Shown here one piece after another: positions 11,366-23,300 of a stretch of DNA of 64,000 bases. Within the stretch, counting starts at the first letter, position 1, and each line of letters begins with the position of its first letter. Origin of the DNA: Serripes groenlandicus (lineage: Eukaryota > Mollusca > Bivalvia > Cardiida > Cardiidae); the NCBI GenBank assembly GCA_031761405.1, contig JASEVX010000013.1, positions 52,936,219 through 53,000,218 of the forward strand. The letters run 5' to 3'. A model generated the notes under the pieces. It was not told where the DNA came from. It saw only the letters and a list, made by a program, of their open reading frames with translations, and did not search any database. Both the position numbers and the translations under genes were made by a program.

Positions 11366-14300
11366 CTGAAATATAGAATAAGTAGAGCTCTAGTTAATGG
11401 TCAATACATGTAATTCACATCCTTATCACTTTATCTCTACCTGACAAGCTAGTTACAAGGTTTTGAAGACCTTGCCACAAACTTGCTGCAGAGTCGTATT
11501 TAAACACATTTCTAGATTTATCTGTTGCAGTTTTGTTGTTTCTTAGTAAACCCTTTCCCATATACAGAGGCTTTCTGACTCTTGTGCAGCAGAAGACTTG
11601 AAATCATTGTGGCAAAAGGAGAAATTTCTCAAAATGAGCAATTTCTCCATTTGCCACATTAATTTCAACTCTATTCAATAGTAATTTATTCATTTTAAGA
11701 GCTTTCCATGATTTTGCCTTTATGTTTTCAAAGTCGTCTGCTGCAGATTTTTTGTATGTGGGAAAGAGTTTTAAGTTATTTTTTTGGTTACTAGAAAAAA
11801 TGATCTTGCATAACATGAAGGGTTTTAATGTGTCATATGAGAGGCATTTGCATTTTGTCCCGACTTCTGAACTATAAAATATATAATTGTATTATGTTCC
11901 TAAAATGGGCATGAAAGCAGTCACTTTTCCCTCTTGTTCTTCATGCGTATTTTCAATTAAAGTTAGTCTCGAAGAACTTTTCACACAGCTCTCATTAACA
12001 GTTTTATTATAGAAGCTCAAGAAACCAGATTTATTTTTTCATCTCCCTTAGCAGTCAGAGTAACTATAACTCGGGTAAATATTCTGTCTTTAGAAATCCC
12101 AGTACGGTCAAAACGACCATGGGATATTTCTTCTAGAATTATATTTTTTCATCATCCTGCATATGGGAGAAGATTTCTTGGACCATTCACAATTAATATT
12201 AGTTCAGTATAATCTAAGACTTAACTATTTCCCCCATGAAAACGCTTTCTGACATCTCTGAAAACAGTGGCAAAAAGAGAAATTGCTCACAACGAGCAAT
12301 TTCTCCTTTAGCCACAATATTTTCCTTAACTACCGGTAGATTCTCAAACTGAATTTTTATATAAGGATATTTCCAAATTGTTCTCCATGTGATTTCAAAG
12401 CCATAGTAGGAAAGGGTTATCGCCAAACCCTATGTTTCAGGGTAAGATATGTTTGAGTAACTACAACATTGCATAATAAAAGAGATAGTCGGGTTACAAC
12501 TTTACAATAATAAGATATAAAGCTAAACTATTTGCAGTCAGAGTAACTATAACTCAGGTGATAATTCTGTCGCTAGAAACACCAGTATGGTCAAAACGAC
12601 GGTAGGATATTTCTTCTAGAATTTTAAATCTTCATCATCCTGCATAATATGGGGGGAACATCTACTGACCCATCGATAATTCATAGATCAGTACATAAAA
12701 CTGTTAATAGAAGATTTATTACACTTTAGAAAGTCCTAATATTCTTTTTTTGACCTTCAAACCCTATATTGAGGGTACTTCTAATGGCGAATACCAACAA
12801 CATTAGACCTTTAAAATATGAAGTTAAAACCTGAAATATTTGCAGTCAGAGTAACTATAACTCAGGTGAATATTCTGTCTTTAGAAATCCCAGTACGGTC
12901 AAAACGACCATGGGATATTTCTTCTAGAATTATAAATCTTCATCATCCTGCATAATAGGAAAGCACATCTCCCTAACCATCGATAATTCATAAATTAGTT
13001 CATTAAACTGTTAATCCAAGACTTATAAAATTTTAAAATGTTCCCTGTTGTCGTTATTCAACTTTTAACCCTTTCCCTCATACGACAATTTTGCAGCAGA
13101 CGACTTTAAACATATTTTGTCAAAAAGTAGAAAATCTCCTTAATTGAATGGATAACTCATTAAAAGTGAAAAACAATGTGACAAAAGGAGAAATTGCACA
13201 TTTTGTGCAATTTCTTCTTTTGTCACTATGTTTTCAAAAAGCCGTCTGCTGCAGAGGCATCAGAAAGCGTCTATTTGAGGGGAAGGGATAAACCATATGT
13301 TGATGGTTCTTCTAAAGGCGATTCTTTAGAGTACCAACAACATGTGAACTAAATTAGTAAGAGCGATTTAGTTGGGCAAGGACATTAGACCTTAACAGTA
13401 TTAAGATATAAACCTAAAATATTTGCAGTCAGAGTAACTATAACTCAGGTAAATATTCTGTCTTTAGAAATCCCAGTACGGTCAAAACGACCATGGGATA
13501 TTTCTTCTAGAATATAAATCTTCATCATCCTGCAAAGGGGGAAGAACATCTGCATTCAGGCTGTCACCAGAAACACCAGCAAGGTCAAAACAACCTTGAG
13601 GTAATTAATCCAGAATGAGAGTTTTTATCATCGTTCAGATTAAACATCAAAACAGCTGTATTCTTATAATGGAAGTCCAGATTTGCATTAGGAATAGTCT
13701 GTAGACAATTTTAGAAACATCAAGATCAAGCTTAACAAAATTGATCCAAACAGTCAAAGAGTTCGGCTTCTTTTGAGATACTTTACTACATTGAATTGAT
13801 ATATATTGGGCAAATTCTTTCAAAAGCCTGCTTCTCACATTAAAAGACTAAGGATGACTTCATCAAAGCATAAAATATTATCAAGAAGGACAGAACTAGG
13901 TTAGATTGTTGTCAAGTAATACATAAATGTATGACGCTTTACAGAATATCAGCAAGTATATATATTGACATCATGTTTGTCAGCCCCGAAAGATGGTATA
14001 AACATCATCTATTCTGTATGCTCTAAGACTGTGTGTGCTTTAAGTATTGATGACACAATATGACATTGCAATCCAAGACATCCTCAGTCCATATTGCCCA
14101 TGCTGGTTGATAAATCTACATAGCTACCTCAACTGTATAACAGGATCAGGTCAATTTTGTTAAGTAAAAGATTAATGTATGATGCTATACAGAATATCAG
14201 CAAGTATATGATATTGACATCATGGTTGTCAGCCCCGAAAGATGGTATAAACATCATCTATTCTGTATTCAAACTAAAGTGGTGAGCTCTAGAAGGGTTA

Positions 14301-17300
14301 AAAGTATTTATTTAATCAAAGGTAACATAAATATATATCTTATTTTCAATCTATCTAGATACATTTTTAACAAATTAAACTGTACAAGGTTGGTAATGCC
14401 AGTGCAATTGTAGGTCAGAGCCAGGTCAATAATATCAAGTTATAGATTTATAAACAGAATATCAGCAAGTATATATGTTGACATCATGGTTGTCAGCCCC
14501 GAAAGATGGTATAAACATCATCTATTCTGTACTAATTTGTATGCAAGTGACTTGGGGTAAGGGTTGGAATGATTTACAAATCACTGTTGAATCATTAGTA
14601 ATGATTTAACTTGACAGTGCCAATGTCAGGTCAGGATCAGTTTATTGCGCTCAAGTAATACATAAATGTATCATGTTATACAGAATATCAGCAAGTATAT
14701 ATGTTGACATCATGGTTGTCAGCCCCGAAAGATGGTATAAACATCATCTATTCTGTATACCATTAATTGTATTTTATCAAGAATTTGGAATCAAATGTTC
14801 AATCGGCCAATGAATTTCTACTCTAATATTTGAAATGCTTTCTATAACTTCCAATACCTTATTCAATGCCAAACCTATATCTTCTTAGAAGGGATAATGT
14901 CAGTGCGTAAAAGTTTCAGCATTTTCAATCAGCCGAAAGATGGTATAAATAACATCAATCTCTTATCACTTCACAAGCAAATGTGCCCATAACGAGTTTA
15001 GGGTTAATTTAATGTTACCTGGCTGAATTGTATTTTTGTGCATATTTGAAAACTTTTTAAGTAAGTAATAACAGTAATATTCTCTTAGGGAGCATTTCAA
15101 TTTTCTGGCAAAAACAGTTTTATTCAGAATTGTGTTTATCTCACAACAATTTTCAAGATACAGACAAAATATGACGCCTTTTACAAACATTTACAACAGT
15201 TCATTATTTTTAAACTACCCACAATTTCAATGGATGAGGTATCAGAGTTATAAAAGTTTCAGCACTATTTATCAGCCGAAAGATGGTATAAATAACATCA
15301 TTTTCTCATCTCTTAAGAAAACAAATTTGCTGAAACCAAGGTTACTATTTTGTCGCAACACAGAACTCAAAGATGATAAAACCAAGAATTTTCCATAAAA
15401 GGTTCTTGAAGGATCAATTGACGAGTTTAACATTACATCAGAACAGGTAGTTAATTTAACCATGAGGCTCCCGTCTCTCTTCTAAAAGAGCTCCACACAA
15501 CTGGCTACCTTGCAATAAAGACTCGCCAAGTCAATTTGTTCTAAAAGACTCCTTTGTTTTTTTTGTTCAGAATATCAGTAAGACTGAAGTGTGTGTATAT
15601 CATCATGGCTATCAGCCCTGAAAGATGGTATAATCATCATCTATTCCGTATCAAATTGCTATTTGTTTTGGTATGGGGTTCTTAACCCTTTCCCTCATAC
15701 GACAATTCTGTAGCAGACGACATATTTTGTCAAAAAATAGAAAATCACCATAATTGAATGGATATATCCTATGACAAAAAGTGGAAAACATTGTGGCAAA
15801 AGGAGAAATTGCACGTTTCGTGTAATTTCTTCTTTTGTCACTGTTTTCAAAAAGCTGTCTACTGCAGAGGCGTCAGAAAGTGTCTATATGAGGAAAAGGG
15901 TTAAATTCAAGACACAGATTGAAGAATCGTGTTTTGTCCAAATAGTTTTCTTTGTCTTTTAAGAGGGATAATGTCAGAGTATAAAAGTTTCAGCACTTTC
16001 AATCAGCCGAAAGATGGTATAAATAACATCATTCTTTTATCCCTGAACATTGAAGAATCGTGTTTTGTCTGTCTAGTATTCTTTGTCTTTTTAAAGGGAT
16101 AATGTCAGAGTAAAAAAGTTTCAGCACTTTCAATCAGCCGAAAGATGGTATAAATAACATCATTCTTTTATCCCTGAACAGTGAAAGTTTTGTTAAATGG
16201 TATTTGTATAATATTCATTATTCATTTCAAATTACACTGACCAAAAGTCTATTTTTACTTAAATTGAAGGCTTTAAATTAACATTTTGAAGCATTTTTTC
16301 TTTAAAGGGATAATGTCAGAGTATAAAAGTTTCAGCACTTTCAATCAGCCGAAAGATGGTATAAATAACATCATTCTTTTATCCCTGAACACTGAAAGTT
16401 GTATAATATTCATTCATTTCAAATTATTCTGACCAAAAGATTAGTTTTACTTAAAATGAAGGCTTTAATTAAAATGTTGAAGCATATTTTCTTTGAAGGG
16501 ATAATGTCAGAGTATAAAAGTTTCAGCACTTTCAATCAGCCGAAAGATGGTATGAATAACATCATTCTTTAATCCCTTAGTACCTAAGGTTTTGCCAAAT
16601 ATTATTTGTATAATATTAATTTCGAAGTATACTGACCAAAATGAAAACTTTTATTAACTTTTCATTTATTCTTTGAAGGGAAAATATCAGTGCATAAAAG
16701 TTTCAGCACTTTCAATCAGCCGAAAGATGGTATAAGTAACATCATTTACTAATCCCTTTCACTGAAAGATTGTTCAAAACAAAAATAAACATTATTTTTT
16801 AATACTTCCTCGTAGAATTCTACAATACATATATACACAATATATATGTTCTTTCATGAATTGAGGTCGATATTAGTCTTTTCCATAAATGGTTCTTGAA
16901 AGGCTGGATTTATTGGAGTTGAACATCATTTTCAACAGAATTTAAGTTGCATCAAGATGTTGTTCTAATTATGTTTCCCAGAGTCTGTATATATAACAAT
17001 AAATTATATGTCTGATATTGGTCAAGACTCGCTTGTATTTATTTGTAAATCCCAGAATATCAGTAAGACTGAAGTGTGTATATCATCATAGCTGTCAGCC
17101 CCGAAAGATGGTAAAATCATCATCTATTCTGTATAAAATTGCTGTGTTAGGTGGATGGTTTTAAAATTCGTGTCACAGAGATAGATGAAGGAACATGAAA
17201 TTATATTGTCCGACAATATATCACCAGGTGGAGGCGTGAGAGACAGATCAACGACGGATACATAAGTGATCATCAAGTGTTCCTGCTGTGGCAAGCCAAA

Positions 17301-20300
17301 CCTTAAAAGTTTATACAATGACTGAAGCTGTGTTATTTTTGTGTAATATTTATTATCTATAACAAATTGTACTAACCAAAGAACTATTTGTACTTATTTC
17401 GAAAAAGTTATACATTTAAAAGCTACTTTATTTAATAATTTCAAACAATTTTTGTCAAAATGAAAGTCGTCCCTTTTAAATTTGTTCTTGTTTTTTGAAG
17501 GGATAATGTCATTGCATAAAAGTTTCAGCATCAATCAGCCAAAAGATGGTATAAGTAACATCATTTTCTTAGCACTTCACACTGAAAGATTCAAAACTAA
17601 AACAAGGTTATTTTAATAATATCTAGCAGAACAATATTTTGGCACATCTACTGGCCAACTAACATTCAAAACATTGTAGGAAAAGGATAATACACCAAAT
17701 GATTATTTCACATTGCAGACAATACCAATATTTTCCTTAATGGTTCTAGGAAGCCATGGTTGATTTGATTTTAACATCTGCAACATAATTTAAGTTGCAA
17801 TAAGATGGGTCAGTTCATCCTGGCCTTTGCAAAAGTACTCCACACAACTGGCTACCTTCCCATATTAACATAGTTCAAGACTTCAGGTAACATTTTATTT
17901 TAAAGCTTTGAATGGCCAAATCTCCATTGTATTCTTTTTAATTGTTAGAACAGAATATCAGTAAGACTGAAGTGTGTTTATCATCATAGCTGTCAGTCCC
18001 GAAAGATGGTAAAATCATCATCTATTCTGTACTAAATTGCTATTGTGTCTGGTGGCGAGTTAACATTTCTTTCAAACTTAACTTTTTTTACTTTGTCACC
18101 TGCATTGGCAAGATGACAAAGGGATCACATCTCTGTCATCTGTCAAGCTTAAACCTACTGACATTTAACCCTTTCCCACATCCTCAGTGATTCCTTAAAC
18201 AAATAATTTGGCACATAACTTAATACATCAACTTCTAATTAGTGGAAACGGAAGGCAAATGCTGTTCTTTTCATATTTATTATTTTAAATAGTTGTAGTT
18301 TACAGAATATCAGCAATTGTATAATTTAACATCATAGCTGTCAGTCCTCAACCTATTCAACATCATCTATTCTGTACTAAATTGGAAGGTTGTTTTATAA
18401 AGGCTTTCAAAGTGATTCCTTATTAAAACTAATATTTGTCACATAACTCAATACATCAACTTCTAGTTAGTGAAAACAGAAGGCAAATGCTGTTCTTTTC
18501 CATTTCTTTTCATATTTATTATTTTAAATAGTTGTAGTTTACAGAATATCAGCAAGTATATAATTTAACATCATAGCTGTCAGTCCTCAACCTATTCAAC
18601 ATCATTTATTCTGTACTAAATTGGAAGTTTGTTTTATATTGGAATGTTCCAACAGTTCTGCCATATCACAGGGAAAGAAACGGAGGCAACTAAAGTGATT
18701 ACGTAAACTAATAATTTGTCACATAACTTAATACATCATCAATTTCTAGTTAGTGAGAACGGAAGGCAAATGCTGTTCCTTTCCTAGTAAGTGAATACGG
18801 AAGGCAAATGCTATTCTTTTCCATTTTCATAATATTTATTATTTTAAGTAGTTGTAGTTTACAGAATATCAGCAATTGTATAATTTAACATCATAGCTGT
18901 CAGTCCTCAACCTATTCAACATCATTTATTCTGTACTAAATTGGAAGTTTGTTTTATATTGGAATGTTCCAACAGTTCTGCCATATCACAGGGAAAGAAA
19001 CGGAGGCAACTAAAGTGATTACGTAAACTAATAATTTGTCACATAACTTAATACATCATCAATTTCTAGTTAGTGAGAACGGAAGGCAAATGCTGTTCTT
19101 TTCCTAGTAAGTGAATACGGAAGGCAAATGCTATTCTTTTCCATTTTCATAATATTTATTATTTTAAGTAGTTGTAGTTTACAGAATATCAGCAATTGTA
19201 TAATTTAACATCATAGCTGTCAGTCCTCAACCTATTCAACATCATCTATTCTGTACTTAATTGGAAGGTTGTTTTATATTGGAATGTTCAATAGTTCAGT
19301 CATATCACAGGGAAAGAAATAAAGGCTTTCAAAGTGATTCCGTAAAATAATAATTTATCAAAAAACTTGATACATCATCAACTTCTAGTTTGTGGAAACG
19401 GAAGGCAAATTTATGCTGTTCTTTTCCATTTTCTTCACATTTATTATTTTAAATAGTTGGTAGTTGTAGTTTTTACAGAATATCAGCAAGTATATAATTT
19501 AACATCATAGCTGTCAGTCCTCAACCTATTCAACATCATTTATTCTGTACTAAATTGGAAGGTTGTTTTATATTGGAATGTTCAACAGTTCAGTCAAATC
19601 ACAGGGAAAGAAACAAAGGCTTTCAAAGTAATTCCGTAAACTAATATTTGTCACATAACGTAATACATCATCAACTTCTAGTTAGTGAGAACGATTGATT
19701 GATTGGGGTTAAACGCCGTTTACAACAATTTCTCAGTTCTATCACGGCGGCCAGTTTACCTACTCATGCATTTCCTGGTTTTCACTCCACACAAATCTTC
19801 TCAAGCAACTGGCTGCTTTTCCACATAGACTTAGCCCATTGGTGGAAGACGAATGTATTGACTTTTGTCAATCGTCGGAAAGAAAGTTGGCCGGTCCGGG
19901 ATTCAAACTCACAACCCCTGGATTGACAGTCCGCGTCGCTACCGAGGCTCGGCTAGTGAGAACGAAAGGCCAATGCTGTTCTTTTCAGTTTCTCTTCATA
20001 TTTATTATTTTAAATAGTTGGTAGTTGGAGTTTTTACAGAATATCAGCAATTGTATAATTTAACATCATAGCTGTCAGTCCTCAACCTATTCAACATCAT
20101 CTATTCTGTACGAAATTGGAAGGTTGTTTTATATTGGAATGAGTTCAGTCATATTACAGGGAAAGAAACAAAGGCTTTCAAAGTGATTCCGTAAACTAAT
20201 AATTTGTCACATAACTTAATACATCAACTTCTAGTTGGTGAAAATAGAAGGCAAATGCTGTTCTTTTCCATTTCTCTTCATATTTATTATTTTAAATAGT

Positions 20301-23300
20301 TGTAAGTTACAGAATATCAGCAAGTGTATAATTTAACATCATAGCTGTCAGTCCTCAACCTATTCAACATCATTTATTCTGTACTAAATTGGAAGGTTGT
20401 TTTATATTGGTAGGTTCAACAGTTCAGTCAAATCACAGGGAAAGTAACAAAGGCTTTCAAAGTGATTCCGTAAACTAATATTTGTCACATAACTTAATAA
20501 TACATCATCAACTTCTAGTTAGTAAGAACGATTGATTGGGGTTAAACGCCGTTTTCTACAATTTCTCAGTTATATCACGGCGGCCAGTTCACCTACTCAT
20601 GCATTTCCTGGTTTTCACTCCACACAAATCTTCTCAAGCAACTGGCTGCTTTTCCACATAGACTTAGCCCATTGGTGGAAGACGAATGTATTGACTTTTG
20701 TCAATCGTCGGAAAGAAAGTTGGCCGAGCCGGGATTCGAACTCACAACCCCTGGATTGACAGTCTGCGTCGATGCCGGGGCTCGGCTAGTGAGAACGAAA
20801 GGCCAATTCTTTTCAGTTTCTCTTCATATTTATTATTTTAAATAGTTGGTAGTTGTAGTTTACAGAATATCAGCAAGTATATAATTTAACATCATAGCTG
20901 TCAGTCCTCAACCTATTCAACATCATTTATTCTGTACTAAATTGGAAGGTTGTTTTATATTGGAATGAGTTCAGTCATATCACAGGGAAAGAAACAAAGG
21001 CTTTCAAAGTGATTCCGTAAACTAATATTTGTCACATAACTTAATACATCATCAACTTCCAGTTAGTGAGAACGAAAGGCCAATGCTGTTCTTTTCCATT
21101 TCTCTTCATATTTATTATTTTAAATAGTTGTAGTTGTAGTTTACAGAATATCAGCAAGTGTATAATTTAACATCATAGCTGTCAGTCCTCAACCTATTCA
21201 ACATCATCTATTCTGAATATATTTTCTGAAATCTCTGCACCAGCCCAAACTTACATTTTTAAGTCTTTGGTATGACATGGCTGGAGATTAAACCCCCGAC
21301 GCTAAATGATGACGCTCTACCAGTACACCACCAAGGCATTACAGGGTTTTTGTTCTTAATAGATTAATGTCTGATGCTATACAGAATATCAGCAAGTATA
21401 TATGTTGACATCATGGTTGTCAGCCCCGAAAGATGGTATAAAACATCATCTATTCTGTATGTTTATTAGTTAATTGTGTGTTTGTATTAATTTCACAATG
21501 TAGAAAAACTGGATACATCTTTCCATTGAGTGTTTTGGTATAAGAATAACAGGCAAGAACTTCAGTGTAATCCTCCGAGAGGTGGTTTACTCTCAATAGC
21601 GTAAAAAATACTTGAAGGCAGCGATTCATTTATAAATTTCCATCAACGAGTTCATCATTGTGTTTTTCACAAAACCAAAAAGATTCTAGGACTAGGGATT
21701 CACAGCAAAATGAAACACTGCAGAAGATATATGCCCCGTCTTCCTTCCAATGTTAGGTTGAATGAGTAATGTTTAATTTCAGGAAGTTTCAAATTCGAAG
21801 TTTTCAAAATGTACCACAAAGGATCGAGGGAGTAAATAAAATCGTAATATAAATTGCACTTACCTAAAAGTCGGCCAGATGTGAATTCCTCTTCTAGAGC
21901 ATGTTCTACTTCCTTGACCTTTTGTCGTTTAACGTATTTTTTCATTGTTCTCTTTGAACGGACTTTGTTGAAGTTAGCTTCCTCAGCTTCTGTCTAGGTG
22001 GGAAAAAAAAAGAATCTACGATCAATTAACCCTTTTCTACATACAGATACTTTCATATTAAGAAATGTCTCTAATTTATGCAAATTTGTTGAATGTGTGA
22101 AATGGTAAACCAATTGTCCGATTTGCTGTCAGATTAAATTCGCTTCAATGACGCTTTCAACATGGGGGGGGGTCAAACTGACAACCCCTGGATTGACAGC
22201 CCAAGTCACTACCGGGCTCGGCTGGCCGATTTGGGAATCTTATTTAAAAAAAAAATCACAAGAGAATGTTAAACCCATGGACAATGTATTATTACATACC
22301 AGGGTTTAATTTAGAAGTGACTGGCGGCAAAATGGACCGCCTCAAACAAATACCTGGTCAGCTCAAAGGTTATATAAATTTATGTATTTTATTTCAATCC
22401 GTTTATATTCATTTTCAACATATTAACCCCTTTGGCGCAACGTTTTCAGTGATTATTCATAATGTATACTAAATGTCTTCAGTCTTCTGCTGCAGAAATG
22501 CTGTATGTGGGAAAGGGTTAAAAAGTACAAGGTTGGTAAGGTCCGTGCCATTGTAGGTCAGGATCAGGTCAATCAGGTCAAGTAATAGATTAACAGAATA
22601 TCAGTAAGTGTGTATGTTAGCATCATGGTTGTCAGCCCCGAAAGATGGTATAAACATCATCTATTCTGCACTATATTTTAAGTTAGTGAATTGGGCTAAG
22701 GGTTCTAAGGATTGACAAATCGGTGTTTAATCATTATTAATAAACCATCTTCAACAATTTAACTTGTACAAGGTTTGTAAGGCCAGTGCCAAAGTAGGTC
22801 AGGATCAGGTTTATGTTGTTAAGTAATACATAAATGTATCATGTTATACAGAATATCAGCAAGTATATATGTTGACATCATGGTTGTCAGCCCCGAAAGA
22901 TGGTATAAACATCATCTATTCTGCACTATATTTTAAGTTAGTGAATTGGGCTAAGGGTTCTAAGGATCGACAAATCAGTGTTTAATCATTACTAATAAAC
23001 CATCTTCCAACAATTTAACTTGTACGAGGTTGGTAAAGACAGTGCCAAAGTAGGTCAGGATCAGGTTTATGTTGTTAAGTAATACATCATGTTATACAGA
23101 ATATCAGCAAGTATATATGTTGACATCATGGTTGTCAGCCCCGAAAGATGGTATAAACATCATCTATTCTGCACTATATTTTAAGTTAGTGAATTGGGCT
23201 AAGGGTTCTAAGGATTGACAAATCAGTGTTTAATCATTACTAATAAACCATCTTCAACAATTTAACTTGTACGAGGTTGGTAAAGACAGTGCCAAAGTAG

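Larger units (their letters stand above)
11366..21863 (-). other. RPS8 intron 5, snoRNA cluster (29 C/D copies plus one relic)
   Basis: The 10.5-kb intron is far longer than usual for RPS8. In transcript order it carries one B copy (21381), nine C copies (18302-21216), then interspersed B and D copies (13941-18030), and last four A copies near the 3' end (12051-13533). All are on the minus strand. Filler is AT-rich with two SINE copies and several MITEs. Polycistronic intronic snoRNAs must be released by endonucleolytic cleavage or alternative debranching, since exonuclease trimming of a lariat would normally yield one snoRNA. Confidence 0.88.
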
